64,000 nucleotides of DNA from assembly GCA_028571685.1 (NCBI GenBank), contig CM053162.1, forward strand, positions 6,762,001 to 6,826,000. Direction: 5' to 3'. Shown here one piece after another: positions 1-10,105 of this stretch (within the stretch, counting starts at the first letter, position 1; each line of letters begins with the position of its first letter). The DNA comes from Heterohyrax brucei (Eukaryota > Chordata > Mammalia > Hyracoidea > Procaviidae). The notes beneath the pieces were generated by a model. That model saw only the letters and a list, made by a program, of their open reading frames with translations. It was not told the origin of the DNA and ran no database searches. The translations under genes were made by a program, and so were the position numbers.

Positions 1-264
1 CCTTAGAAGTGATGATAGTGAGGCATCATCTTGCTGACTTTGGACACACCATTGCTAGAAAAGGACATGGTGTTTGGCAAAGTAGAGGGTCAACAAAAAT
101 GAACGAAGTCCTCAGTAAGATGGGTTAGCACAACAGCCACAACAATGGACTCAGACACACCAACAATCACGAAGACAGCTCAGGACCAGGCACCTCTTCA
201 TTCTGCTGTGCTTGGGTCCTGTGCGTTAGAGCTGACCTGGTGACAAACAGTAACGACAATGCTA
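1..264 (+). mobile_element. RTE (BovB-related) LINE, 3' end fragment
   Basis: The right part of an RTE LINE whose left side lies outside the window. It matches, segment by segment, the 3' ends of the longer copies at 21.2-22.4 kb and 41.2-41.8 kb: a TTGGACACA segment, then a GTAGAGGGTCA segment, a variant of the GATGGATTGACAC block, and a closing GTAACGACAATG-type tail in place of CAACAACAAC. It is diverged and has no usable frame. The 3' location and the tail fix the sense orientation. Confidence 0.8.
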
Positions 265-534
265 GTACTGAAATATTCGCAAGAGTGTGCTGATGGAAGT
301 CACCGTGTGATGCTGTTAGGAGGACCCTGAAAACTTGTCCAGTATATATGCAGCAATATTCTGCCCACCCAGCCCACTTATTTCTAATTCATGGTTTTTA
401 TTTTCATTGACTTTTCAGTCTCACTGTACTATTCTGGCTTCATGCTGTCTAATACGCATATTAATAATAACAATAATAAGTTGGCTTGTCTAATTCTTTG
501 GGATGGTTTACTAACACTTTTATGTACAACATTC
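265..534. other. Single-copy stretch, nothing recognised
   Basis: I see no gene, RNA or clear repeat. The stretch is AT-rich and carries a short TAATAATAACAATAATAA simple tract near 462-479. Confidence 0.5.
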
Positions 535-728
535 TGTTTAATTCTCATGCCTGCTACGTAGGTAGGTAGGCAGTAGTAGTGATAGGATAATCCTTTTGCA
601 GACGAACAGGCTAGGGTTCACTTGCAGATGAGGGTGCAAGAGGCTTGCTCAAACTCAAATAGGCAAGAAGTGGTAGAATAGAATATAACCCACAGAAATC
701 TCACTTCTGGTGCCTTTGGCCTTGGATT
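535..728 (-). repeat. MIR SINE, old copy
   Basis: An antisense MIR pattern: GTAGGTAGGTAGGCAGTAG, then a degraded 'gatgaggaaactgagg' core (GACGAACAGGCTAGGGTTCA), then a 'tgctcaaac' block and the tRNA-like end. MIRs are ancient mammalian tRNA-derived SINEs. Divergence is high, so the edges are approximate. Confidence 0.55.
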
Positions 729-1160
729 TGTTATGCCAGTGGGGAAGGTCAAGGCCTTCTGGCCCATCAGGGAGATGCTCACGTCTTCATTCCCCTTCAA
801 TATCTATGATACTATGTGTTATGAGCCAGACATGGAATGACCTGCTAATAGCTTAGTAACATTTGAAAATCACCTGGCACTACGAATCATCTGTCTGTTC
901 AGTGCCAGAAAAGACAAAGGAAGAGGAACTGTCCAGATTAAACAGTCTAAAGTGACTTGGAAAATGAGTGCAACTAAGTGAACCGGACCAAGACTATGAT
1001 GGACATTGTTAGGACAAACTGAGATTTTTTAATACGGAATCCACATTAGGTAATAGCACTGGTAACACTAAAAAGAAAACAGTTGCTCCCTGCAACTTTA
1101 TGTGTGCCAAAGTAGAACTGTGTTCCACAGAGATATCCATGACTAGTTGGCCAAAATTTG
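729..1160. other. Single-copy stretch, nothing recognised
   Basis: I see no open frame of note, RNA gene or repeat I can name. Confidence 0.5.
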
Positions 1161-1256
1161 ATCACCAGATCTCTCTTCTGAGGCATCTGTATTTGAACTT
1201 GAACCTTCAGCCTTTCAGTTAGCAGCCCAGTGCATTATCCATCTGTACCATACCAA
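1161..1256 (-). mobile_element. AfroSINE, degenerate antisense copy
   Basis: The order of segments (CTCTTCTGAGGCATC, then a TTGAACTTGAACCTTCAGCCTTTC block, then AGTTAGCAGCCCAGTGCA) is the reverse complement of the AfroSINE B-box and A-box end. The 3' tail half is missing or eroded. Confidence 0.65.
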
Positions 1257-1261
1257 TGTTG

Positions 1262-1299
1262 CCAAGCCAAAGCCAAGTGCCATCGAGTCGGATCTGATG
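1262..1299 (-). repeat. Tail-only AfroSINE micro-fragment (antisense)
   Basis: A short block, CCAAGCCAAAGCCAAGTG followed by CCATCGAGTCGGATCTGA, is the reverse complement of just the AfroSINE 3' terminus plus its CTTGG-type tail. No clean target-site duplication is visible here, unlike the copies at 19.2, 21.5 and 59.6 kb. Confidence 0.6.
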
Positions 1300-1640
1300 C
1301 CATGTCAACGTTAAATGCTTAAATTTGGTAATTGTTAAATTTTGTGGCTGATGATTGTACTGCAGTTAAGTTAGAAAATACCCTTGTTGTCAAAAGATGC
1401 ATGAAGAAGCATCCAGTACATTTAGGTCAAAGGTAGACAGCTGTTCACTATGCTATTCTTGGTACTTTTGTGATTTGTAATTTTCTGAAAAGCATCATGC
1501 AGGCCCTATCTACCTAACAACTACTTGTGGTGCCTAACAATCCATCCTCAAAAAATTAATTATAGAAATTTAGAAAGTATAGAATCGTAAAGGTCGTTTA
1601 ATTAAATCTTCCACCTAGTATTTATTCTTCACCACTGTGA
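1300..1640. other. Single-copy AT-rich stretch
   Basis: No gene or nameable repeat is seen. Confidence 0.5.
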
Positions 1641-1642
1641 AT

Positions 1643-1802
1643 CAGAAAATCATTGCCATTGAGGCAATTCCAACTCACAGTGGCCTTATGGGAAGGACAG
1701 AGTACAAGCACCCCATACGGTTTCCAAGGAGCACCCAGTGGATTTGGACTACCAACTGTTTGGTTCGCATCTGTAGCTCTTAACCACTAGGCAACTAGGG
1801 CT
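1643..1802 (-). mobile_element. AfroSINE, near full-length, antisense
   Basis: Reads, in antisense order, ATTGCCATTGAGGCAATTCC, GACAGAGTA, CCCCATACGGTTTCCAAGGA, GGATTTGGACTACCAACT and TCTTAACCACTAGGCAACTA. These are the reverse complements of the tail, body, B box and A box of the AfroSINE copies elsewhere in the window. Confidence 0.85.
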
Positions 1803-1834
1803 TGCCCCCACTTATAGGTATGAAATATGAAAGT

Positions 1835-2036
1835 GAAACCCACTATACTGCCCTCAAGTTGATTCCAACTCACAGAGACCCAACACGATGGAGCAGAACT
1901 GCCACGTAGGTTCTCTATGACTGTGAATCTGTAAGCAAGCCAGCTACCACATCTTTTACCCAAGGATGGACTCGTGGGTTCACAACTGCCAACCTTTAAG
2001 TTAGCAGCTGAGAGCTCTAAGGGCTGAACACCTACA
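1835..2036 (-). mobile_element. AfroSINE, longer variant, antisense
   Basis: A second antisense SINE follows the previous one by about 30 bp. It has the same order of blocks (AAGTTGATTCCAACTCACAG, GGAGCAGAACTGCC, then GTTCACAACTGCCAACCTTT and AGTTAGCAGCTGAGAGCTC) but contains extra sequence between body and B box, marking a longer subfamily. Confidence 0.8.
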
Positions 2037-2076
2037 TATTCTCTCTCTCTCTCTCTGTCACACACACACACATGCA
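2037..2076. repeat. Microsatellite (CT)n followed by (CA)n
   Basis: A CTCTCTCTCTCT run joins a CACACACACACA run directly after the 5' end of the antisense SINE. Confidence 0.9.
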
Positions 2077-2770
2077 CATCTTAGGGTTAGAAAAACTCTA
2101 AAGCAGCTGTTTACTTATGTCTGAATTGATTGTGCCTAGTAACTTCTGTGCCCTTGTGTTGAACTGCCCTATGTGCCCATATGGGAACCCCCACTCCTTT
2201 TCCACCACACAGTCCTTAGGCATTTGAAAAGAGCTGTGCGCTCTCCATGTCCCACCCTTCCCAGTTCCTCTTAGAGGTTCACATATTTTAGAGTCAAAGT
2301 GTGCTTCAGAGTTTTCCACTAATCCACTGCTAAAATTGAAATTCTCCAGAAGAGAGTCAAGAGTTCAAGTCCAGAACTTTCATTACAAAATTTTGTCGTC
2401 ATCGTTTTGGGTGAAGCAAATCTCCCAAACCAGCTGGCTAATTTTCTAGGTGGTCAATTCCTTGGACTGAATCTGTTCCCTCCCCCTCTCCCAGCGCTAA
2501 GGGTCTGAGCTGAAAGGCCTCACAGGTGGCACGGCTGTCCAGGCTCTGCCTTTTGGGGTTGTTCTCTCTGGAAACAGAGCAAGCAGACATCCAGGCTCCC
2601 CATTTGCTTTAACAGGAAGACCATTCTTTTCTGAGTACTCAGACACAATCCACCCAAACACCAGCTACCTCACAATGAGGGCCACTGAAAGTCACAGCCA
2701 GTGTGCTGACAGTGAGTGAGCGTCAATGGAACTTAGGCGTTGTCGTACTTTCCTTGGAGACAGGACTGTT
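2077..2770. other. Single-copy stretch
   Basis: No repeat or exon that I can support. Short chance frames on the minus strand have no family resemblance. Confidence 0.5.
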
Positions 2771-2774
2771 AGTG

Positions 2775-3215
2775 GGTAGTTATTATGGGAAACACCCTGC
2801 GGCAGACCTGGTTTGCATTTCATCTCCTCCACGGTTTGGTGGCTGTCGGAAACCTGAGTGATCCACTCGGCCTCCCTGAGCCTCCACATCCTCACCCACT
2901 GAAATAAGATAACAGTCCATGCCCTCTAGGTTTGTAATGAGGACTAGAAAAAATATGTATAATGTTTCCTGGCACATAGTACAGTGGTACAAGTGGTTAT
3001 CTCACTCAGCTGCTAACCAAAAGGTTAAAGGTTCTAATATACCCAGAGGTGCCTCAAAAGAAAGACCTGGTGATCTACTTCTGAAAAAGTTGTTGGAAGT
3101 CCTGTTGAACATCCATTCTACTCTGACAGACTTGGGGTCCTCATGAGACAGAGTTGACTCAGAGGCAACTGGTTTGGTTTTGGCACATAGTAGGTAGTCA
3201 AAAAATACAATCACT
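2775..3215 (+). repeat. MIR SINE interrupted by an AfroSINE
   Basis: A sense MIR: CTGAGCCTCCACATCCTCACC, ATAAGATAACAGTCC, a 'ttgtaatgagga' block and GGCACATAGTA, which resumes after the SINE as GGCACATAGTAGGTAGTC. The interruption at 2982-3180 is a younger AfroSINE, so the MIR predates it. Confidence 0.75.
2970..3192 (+). mobile_element. AfroSINE with 12-bp target-site duplication
   Basis: A sense AfroSINE (about 2982-3180) running from GTACAAGTGGTTATCTCACT through TGCTAACCAAAAGGTTAAAG to GGCAACTGGTTTGGTTTTGG. It is flanked by the perfect 12-bp repeat TGGCACATAGTA at 2970-2981 and 3181-3192. It landed inside the 3' end of a MIR. Confidence 0.9.
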
Positions 3216-4200
3216 TACTAAAGTTTAATTTCTAAAAGGCTCTAATGATACATCTGGCAAGGTCTGGTTCATGTTATAGGCTATGTTAGGCACAAATTAA
3301 TTACAATATAATATTAACATCAGCAAAATCACATCATAGTCAGTAATGTGAATTTAAAAATGTGTTGGGAAAACAAACCATGATGTACTGGGATAGAGCC
3401 AAGACAACAAGCTGTGGTTACCAGACAGGCTCTTCTGCTGTTCAGTGTACTTAATAAACAGTGTAGCACACTGAAACTGCTGTCTTGCTAAACAGACATA
3501 ACTCACTGTTCTAAATGGGAAAGACAGATGACTCTGTTAGTCTCATACAAGAACTAAAATAAATACTGAAATACACAGGGGTGGCAGGTGAGAGCTGAGG
3601 CCCACTCATATGAGCTAAACATTAGCAAGAACCAGAGACTTCTGGGAAGAAGGGGTTAGTACAGAGAATGGTGCTTTGGGAAACATCAGACTTATGGGGG
3701 AGGTTTCTATTCTGGCAGTAAGTGAATGGACTATGTCGAAAGGGAAAAAATATAAATCCAAAAAGTATCAACTGAGTCCCATGCTGTAATCCCTGGTTCA
3801 GAGATCAGGGTGCCATCCATGCAGAAGTGTTATAGAGTACACACCCTGGAGCTGGGTAAGGCTAGGAGCCTGTAGGCCTGTATCACCAAGGGAGGGTTTC
3901 AGAAGGACAGCATTACCAGAATCCAGCAAGGGAAATCAGGCTCATGATAACAGTGCTGATATTCTTGTGTCGGTGAATAGGAGCAACAGATCTAGTTCTG
4001 TTACAACTAGTTGCCACCAGATTTGGCAGAGCTAGAGAAAGACCGTGACAGTCCTGAAGGAGTTTAGACAGAATGACTCAGTATCATGCAGAGTCTCTAC
4101 CAGACTGACACCAGCAATCGCCGGTTCTGATGTTGGAGATTCCTCCAGGCTGCCAAGACTTGGCAGCCTGTATTAAATGGATGGACCACAGCATTGCCAG
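3216..4200. other. Single-copy stretch
   Basis: About 1 kb with no repeat or gene I can name. Confidence 0.5.
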
Positions 4201-4204
4201 ATTC

Positions 4205-4282
4205 GCCGGATTCAAGTCTCATTTTGTAAGCGATGAAACTGAGACCCAGAGAGCTTGTGTAGCTGACAAGTTACAAAGATCA
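4205..4282 (-). repeat. MIR core fragment, antisense
   Basis: TTTGTAAGCGATGAAACTGA followed by GACCCAGAGAG is the antisense MIR core. Only this core is recognisable. Confidence 0.55.
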
Positions 4283-4494
4283 TATCAACGTTTGGATTTA
4301 GTTTTCTTCCTGTTACAGCTGCTCTTTTCTGCCAGAATACCAGAATAGAATGCCTTTGGTAGAGAAGGCAGACTTTTAGGGCGTGCTTTCCCTTTCAATT
4401 AGCTCTAAGGCACCTTCTGATTTCAATTCAGAAACCACTGTCCAACTCCCCTGCTTTACCGGGAAGCAGTACATGAATGCGGCATCCTTCCTAA

Positions 4495-4513
4495 CGGCCA
4501 CCAGAGGGCGCGA
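4495..4513 (+). promoter_or_regulatory. Candidate CTCF binding site
   Basis: The core CCACCAGAGGGCGC at 4498-4511 satisfies the degenerate CTCF consensus CCASYAGRKGGCRS at every position, and the preceding GG of the longer motif is present. It lies in single-copy sequence, not in a SINE. CTCF motifs are directional; this one points along the plus strand. Occupancy cannot be judged from sequence. Confidence 0.6.
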
Positions 4514-4849
4514 GTACCCCATGTGAGCCGCCGCTTCCAGCCCTCACCGCATCACCATGCAGGGTCTGTGTGCTTATTTTCAAAGAGGTCAAGAGTACCA
4601 AGGTTGTAAAATAACATATTTTCACTTGTTTTCTTCCCACATTTCAGACAAAGCATTTCTGAAGTCAATTATCTCCCTGAGATGCCATCTTCCTACCCCC
4701 TTCATCGTTGTGCTGCCTTTCAGAGCATCAAAATCCGACGTCAACCAAGAAATGGGGGGGATGACAAAAAAAGCAGCCTTTTTTTTTTTAATGACTAGGG
4801 AGATCAAATCCCTGCTCCAGCATCTTGTTTTAAAATGCAGTCTGTGAAA
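4514..4849. other. Single-copy stretch next to the CTCF-like site
   Basis: No exon or repeat is supported. A T-run lies near 4780-4789. Confidence 0.45.
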
Positions 4850-4967
4850 GTGTGTGTGTGTGTGTGTCTGTGTGTGTGTCTGTGTGTGTCTGTGTCTCTG
4901 TGTGTATGTGTGTGTCTGTGTCTCTGTCTCTGTGTGTGTGTGTGTGTGTGTGTGAGTGTGTGTGTGT
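4850..4967. repeat. Composite (TG)n microsatellite
   Basis: 118 bp of TG dinucleotides broken by TCTG and TCTCTG units, so it is an interrupted repeat. The frames of 83-144 codons crossing it on both strands are repeat artefacts. Confidence 0.95.
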
Positions 4968-5071
4968 CCCGGGCTACGGGAACAGTGCAATGGTGCAGAG
5001 ATGTCAGGTTGTACCTGCTGTCGGGGGGGAGGTCCGGGTTCTGTGGGGAGCCCCACACTCAGGTTCCTATA

Positions 5072-5240
5072 GCACCGAATCCCTGGGTGGTATAAACGGT
5101 TAACAGACTGGCCGGTAACTGAAATACTGGAGGTTTGAGGCCACCTGGAGAGGCCTCAGAAGAAAGGCCTAGTGATCTATTTCCAAAATGTCAGCTACTG
5201 AAAATTCGATGGCACTCAGTTCTGCTCTGACAGACACGGG
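5072..5240 (+). mobile_element. AfroSINE, diverged, sense
   Basis: GAATCCCTGGGTGGTATAAA, then GAGGCCTCAGAAGAAAGGCC, GTGATCTATTTCC and a GATGGCACTCAGTTCTGCTC segment follow the longer AfroSINE variant in sense orientation. Confidence 0.75.
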
Positions 5241-6754
5241 ATTACCTTGATTTGGGGTGGACCCGACACCAGCTGGCGGTGGCGAAGGCATGGTGAAGGA
5301 TGAGGGCATTCTGGAGCGCACCTGGGAGTGGAGGAAATTAGGGCAAGGAGTATACCCCTTAGAAATGGTGTTGTGGCCAAGTGTGAGTGCTGTTTGAATA
5401 AAGGCTTTATCCAGAGGTGGGAGGGCACGAGGGGCCAGGGCAGGAGGAGACAAGGCACGTGTTCATACACACTCTCAGGGGGCAATTTAGTCTCTCAGGG
5501 AGAGCACACCCGAAGCCAAGAGAAGCCTGGGTGCTGTATCCGTCTGGGTAACAGGCTCACGTGCACCCTCAGTGCTGCCACACTGCCCGCATGGCAAGGT
5601 CGGAGACTTGCCACGACCCCCGAGCGGGGTCGTAATGGTAACCCAGCCGGCCCCCGTGGGTTATCAGCACTAGAGCTACTACAACATGGAAAGGTGGAGG
5701 TGTCCCCCCTGTCCTTCCCGCTACACTCCCCTTTCATCTTTGGAAATATCAGCAGACTTCTAGGCCTCTTGCCTCCCAGCGTTCTCGTCTGACTCAGTCT
5801 GCTGTCAGGGTGCAGACAAGCAGTAGGGCAGCTGTTGACATGCAGCTGAAATTTGCGCAATGCTATTCCTGGAGGCTGATGTCTCTTTGTAGGTCTCATC
5901 ATGGTTTGGGGTCTTGAGAGTACAGTTCCCTTTTACACTGAGTTTTGACAGCAAGAGTTGCTCCGCTCAAAAGCAGAGTCCCCCTCGCATGCTCAGCCCC
6001 TCGGCTCTGCATGGTCCCCGGCTTCAGCCAGAGCATGCCAGAGCACTCTCCTGTGCTGTCTTAGTGTGCCCTGAGTCCCTCTTATTTAGTCTCCTCCTAA
6101 AAAAGTCATCTGTTTGGGGAACGGGCTAGATTTTCCAACCCTACGGGTCCTGGGTCCCTGGAGGACCCTGTCTGAACATGGCTGCACAGACGTCTTGCCT
6201 GCTTTCTCCCCAGCAGTGGCCCAGGAGTGCAATGCTGAGGAGGCCCTTGAACTCACCAGCCTCGGTGACCCAAAGACAGGGAAAATGGGTGCAAGTGCTT
6301 TCAGGACCCCAGCAAGGGAGGTGAGGGAGCCTGGGCAAGGCAAAGGTGGTAGAGACACCCTACAACATCTAAATATACCCACTGAAAGGTACTTCAATGT
6401 TATTTTAAACCTGAAACCTACTTAGTGAAACATATTTGTGGGTCAAGATTGCCATACACCTTTGAAACCCTTAATAAACCTCATTGGACAGGTCAGCCAC
6501 CGCACAGCTTGCCATCTGCCTACTCCCACCAAGCTCCATGGACTCCCAGTACTTCCTTTCTTTCCTCAGGTTGTTCAGCTGTTCAGGAATCCCCTTCTTT
6601 CTCTTACCGGCTTTCTCCTATACATGCTTCAAGAGCCAGTTAAATGGGTCCTTTTGGTTTGGTCCCTGTAGGACCTTTGTTTTGATACCCATTATGATAT
6701 CCCAACCTACCGGCCTCTCTGTAGGAAAAAGATGCAGCAGTCTGCTTCCCTAGA
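5241..6754. other. GC-richer single-copy stretch
   Basis: About 1.5 kb, richer in GC than its surroundings. Several overlapping open frames of 70-154 codons exist on both strands, but none shows a domain, bounded exon structure or low-complexity-free similarity I recognise. I treat them as chance frames caused by low stop density in GC-rich DNA. Confidence 0.5.
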
Positions 6755-6830
6755 GATTCACAGCCTTGGAAAGCCTATGGGGTTGCTACAAGTCAGAATC
6801 AACTTGACAGCCCTGGGTTTGGGTAGTGTA
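6755..6830 (+). mobile_element. AfroSINE 3' fragment, sense
   Basis: CTTGGAAAGCCTATGGGGTT, GCTACAAGTCAGAATCAACT and TGACAGCCCTGGGTTTGGGT form the 3' half of an AfroSINE. The tRNA-like half is missing. Confidence 0.8.
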
Positions 6831-7349
6831 GTTACTTATTTTTTTCTTTTCCAGTAGACTCTTACTACTAATAAGGAGGGGACATAACTCTTGCTTAATT
6901 GCTTTGTACTCCTGGTACATGTTGGGGACTCAATAGAGACTCATTAAGTTGAAGTATCCTTGGAGAGGTCCTGCCCTCTCCTCCTTAGCTCCAGGGAATG
7001 ATCTGTGATAGCATTTTTCCCTCCAACAGAGGTCACCAACCCTAGAGCTGAGGGACGGAGCTGGTTCAGGGCTACTCTGCTGTCGAGCTGAGTGACTGTA
7101 CTCTGGAGAGCCATCGAACCAAGGAATACTATTGCCTCAAATTCTGGCCCACAGGTCCTCATTCTGGAATGAGGAAAGGGGACAGATTTCTCTTTGCCAT
7201 TTGTGGATGAGCACTTGGGCCACTTTGCAGTGAATTGCAGATTTGAGCAAGGCCTACATTTCTTACACTTTTGACTTTTGGGGCACAATTCACAAGATTC
7301 CAGGCCATTTTTCAGCTCTGCCCAAGTCCACAATTTCCCCAGCCCAGCC
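6831..7349. other. Single-copy stretch
   Basis: No supported gene. A minus-strand 129-codon frame (6944-7333) has a few cysteines but no recognisable domain and no obvious splice boundaries. Confidence 0.45.
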
Positions 7350-7700
7350 TGCCTGGATTTAAGAAGGAGAGTGTAGGAAGCGCCTGGCTAGATCCAGTCC
7401 AGTACATAGCCAGATCCAGAGTTGGCAGGTATTCAGCAGCCATTCTCTGCCCAGCCCAGTGCTAATAAAAAAGAGTGTAAGCAGGAACTGTGAATTAGTG
7501 CCCTGAATACGCAGATAGAAGGAGACAGGTGCCTCTGGCCCTCCATAAATAAAGCGTGCAGCCGTGTAGATGGGGTGAGGGGAGAGCCAGATGGAGCCCC
7601 GGGGACAGGAAGGGCGGACCAGGCCTTCCAGCTGATTAGGCCTCTACCTGAGAGGGATGGAAACGCCTTCTTAACAGCTATAAAGTTGCTAAGTGTGGAG
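7350..7700. promoter_or_regulatory. Candidate conserved non-coding element
   Basis: This block is free of recognisable repeats and is compositionally even. It contains AATAAAAAAGAGTGTAAGCA, CCATAAATAAAGCGTGCAGC, CAGCTGATTAGGCC and GCTATAAAGTTGC. That look is common in conserved enhancers, but it is an impression from one sequence, not evidence of constraint. Confidence 0.25.
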
Positions 7701-8460
7701 CTTGCCTAGGGAAGACAGACGCCAAAAGCCACCTAGCAAATTACTGAGTTCAGTCTTCTCAGGGGAGTTCCTAGCACTGCCATGCAGAGTGAGATGGGGA
7801 AGAAGAACGGTCACAAGAGGGGTGTTTGGGGACAAAGAGAGAGGACTGAAGTAGCAGATGGACCACAGCTGAAGAAGAAGAAGTATATCAGCAAAAGGAT
7901 AAATGGGAAAGAAGACAGCCTGTCGGGCGGGTCTTGGCAATCCTTGAGTGCTCACCCCCACCAGCTGGGTAGTGTTCGAGTGGTCAGCACCGGCAGCTGC
8001 TGTGACAGGGAGCTAAAGATGAGAGGACACGGCAGTTGTGGCCTCCTCCCACCCAGCCAGACTGTCAGTGTTTCCATGGCAGGGCTTCCCACCCTACCTC
8101 TCCAAGTCCGCCTCGGCAGATGAGCTACCACACTGCCCCTGGCTCGGGTGCTCGCCGGCCCTACACCTCCTTCTGAAGAGGCAAACGGCGGAGCCAGGTG
8201 GGAAGGGTAAGCAAAGCAGAGAGGGTACAAAACCTCTGGGACAAGGACCCCAGACCTCCCTAACCTTCTAGAATAGCAAGAGACCAGCGCTGTGGGTACA
8301 GAAAGATGAAAGTGTCTCCGATGTTTGGCTTGAGTCCTCCTGCCACTGGTCTCCTGCCCCAAGGAGCCGGTGTCTATTTCCTCTCCCCGCGTCCACACCC
8401 ACTGAGAGCTCACAGTTCTGGGTAGAGAGGGACAGAGCGCAGAGAAGACAGTTAACCTAA
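7701..8460. other. Single-copy GC-moderate stretch
   Basis: Open frames on both strands (for example 7952-8413 minus, 7782-8123 plus) overlap each other and show no domain. No repeat is identified. Confidence 0.45.
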
Positions 8461-8825
8461 CTGTCTCAGGGACCTAAGGCTGCTGTGGCAGAAATTTATT
8501 TCCTCCCGCTTGGGAGGCTAGAAGCCTGAATTCCGACTGCTAGCTTTCCCTCTCTGTAGGCTCTGGAGCAAGGTCCTTTTTTAGCTTTTGATCCTCTAAG
8601 ATCCTCTTAAGGCTTGGCATCTACTTACCCCAACTCTGCCCGCTTGCTTCCTTGCTTAGTGAGCTGTTCCAAATCTCAAAAGACTGATTTAAGACCCACC
8701 CTACACTAATGCTGCCTCATCAACATAACAAAGAGACCTCATTCTTATATAGGATTATAACCAGAGGTACAGAGGTTAGGATTTACAGTATATAGTTTAG
8801 GGGGACACAATTCAATCCACAGCAC
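8461..8825 (-). mobile_element. MaLR-type LTR (ERVL-MaLR), antisense
   Basis: Begins near GGCTGCTGTGGCAGAAATTT and ends GGGGGACACAATTCAATCCA. These are the reverse complements of the poly(A)-signal end and the 'gaattgtgtccccc' start of mammalian MaLR LTRs. The inner GGAGGCTAGAAGCCTGAATT block fits. It is a solitary, diverged LTR with no coding part. Confidence 0.75.
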
Positions 8826-8887
8826 TAACTGAGCTCTTTTCCCAACAATCTAACTCCCCCACACAAATAAACAAACAAGGAAATAAA

Positions 8888-9105
8888 CAAAGAGTTGCCA
8901 TTGAGTAGACTCTAGCTCACTCTGACCCACTGTATGTCAGAGGAGAACTGTGCTCCATGGGTTTTCAGTGCCTGATTTTTCAGACAGAGGCTGCCAAGCA
9001 TTTCTTCTCAGGCACTGCTTGCTGGATTTAACCAGCCAAACTTTGGATTAGTTGCTGAGTATTTGACTGTTCATGATAACCAAGGCCTAACCTGACCACA
9101 GCAAT
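8888..9105 (-). mobile_element. AfroSINE, longer variant, antisense
   Basis: AGAGTTGCCATTGAGTAGAC, TCTGACCCACTGTATGTCAG, GCTCCATGGGTTTTCAGTG, GCTGCCAAGCATTTCTTCTC and CTGGATTTAACCAGCCAAAC follow the longer AfroSINE in antisense order. Confidence 0.8.
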
Positions 9106-9690
9106 CTGAAAATGTGGGGGGAAAAGGCTACATAATAACAAGCTAAGGCAGACATTGTTTTTCAGCTTAAAAAAGAAAAAAAAAAAAACTTTTAATTTTT
9201 ATTTTTTAGTATTTCCCCCCCTCAGTCCCACTGAGTTTATTTTTCTTGAAACCCGTGAGCCCGGCTTTGGCAAAATGGAGTAGAATAGAGCAGAATTTCA
9301 AAGCAGGAACTGGAGCATTTTTTGGAATGTCTTCCATTACGTTAGACTGCAACTCAATGTAATATCTTAAGAGGGAGCTCGTTTAATAGCCTGCAGATGG
9401 ATGCCAGCGACAACTAAAATTCATTCTCAATTAATTGTGGGTTTTTTTCCCCCGCTTTCACTACAGGAGTTAACAGCCAAATCACAACAAAGCCTTAAAA
9501 TAAAAGTAACTTGTGGCCTCCACTTCAATCAGATGGCATTTGGAAGCAGACTTGGGAGTTTCAGCATCTTTGGTTCAATCCCTTCTCCTCCTAGCAAAAG
9601 ATTTTCCTGACCCCTGCATGAGCAAAACAGAGCTAAAGTTGGGAAGTTGAGGTGTCTTTAAAGGGTAATGTCACGGAGAAGACTATGACT
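9106..9690. promoter_or_regulatory. Repeat-poor stretch, candidate conserved element at about 9225-9480
   Basis: After an A-rich run at 9169-9188 there are about 250 bp with AGTTTATTTTTCTTGAAACC, CATTACGTTAGACTGCAACT, TCGTTTAATAGCCTGCAGAT and CTCAATTAATTGTGGG. The TAATTAA-like sites suit homeodomain binding. No repeat is recognised. Constraint is only guessed. Confidence 0.25.
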
Positions 9691-9885
9691 AGGACACTGC
9701 AGAGTATTTTTTATAGTTTTTAATTCCAGTTTATTTACTCTGTGAAGTAATAGTCTCAGCAATCATGCTTCTTATTACTCGTTCAGCCTTCTCTACTTTC
9801 ACTCCAAGTGGGATCCTGCTCCCTCTCCACTCCTTGCCTTCTGGTTTGCTACCAGAAGACAGCCTGGGAGGCCGTCCTGAGCTTG
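9691..9885. other. Single-copy stretch
   Basis: No recognised feature. Confidence 0.45.
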
Positions 9886-10105
9886 AGAGCCAGGAAGCAC
9901 AGATCCTAGCTGCAGCCCTGCTTCTAAATAGCTGAATGCCCTAGACTACCGCCCCTCCTGGACCTTCTCTCACTATCCTCCTCCGCGTAACAACGTGGCT
10001 ACATGCACATCTTACCATTGCACAATTACCCACTGAATTCCTAATAGACGGCAAGGTGTTTTGTCCATAACCTCGTTTAATCCTTATAAACAGCTGTCTT
10101 AACTA
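9886..10105 (+). repeat. MIR-like old SINE, sense
   Basis: GAGAGCCAGGAAGCACAGATC and CTTCTAAATAGCTGAATGCC resemble the MIR tRNA head and core. Further on, GGCAAGGTGTTTTGTCCATA and CTCGTTTAATCCTTATAAAC resemble a second, antisense MIR end. Edges and unity are uncertain. Confidence 0.4.

Noticed and set aside
4622..5103. Frames of 83-144 codons with Thr-His or Cys-Val repeats
   Set aside because: Produced by the TG microsatellite in several frames on both strands.
5328..5902. Opposed 154- and 135-codon frames in GC-richer DNA
   Set aside because: They overlap on opposite strands, show no domain or exon borders I trust, and part of the neighbourhood is SINE.
7952..8413. 153-codon minus-strand frame
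   Set aside because: No recognisable family; proline/serine/arginine-rich composition is typical of chance frames in GC-moderate DNA.
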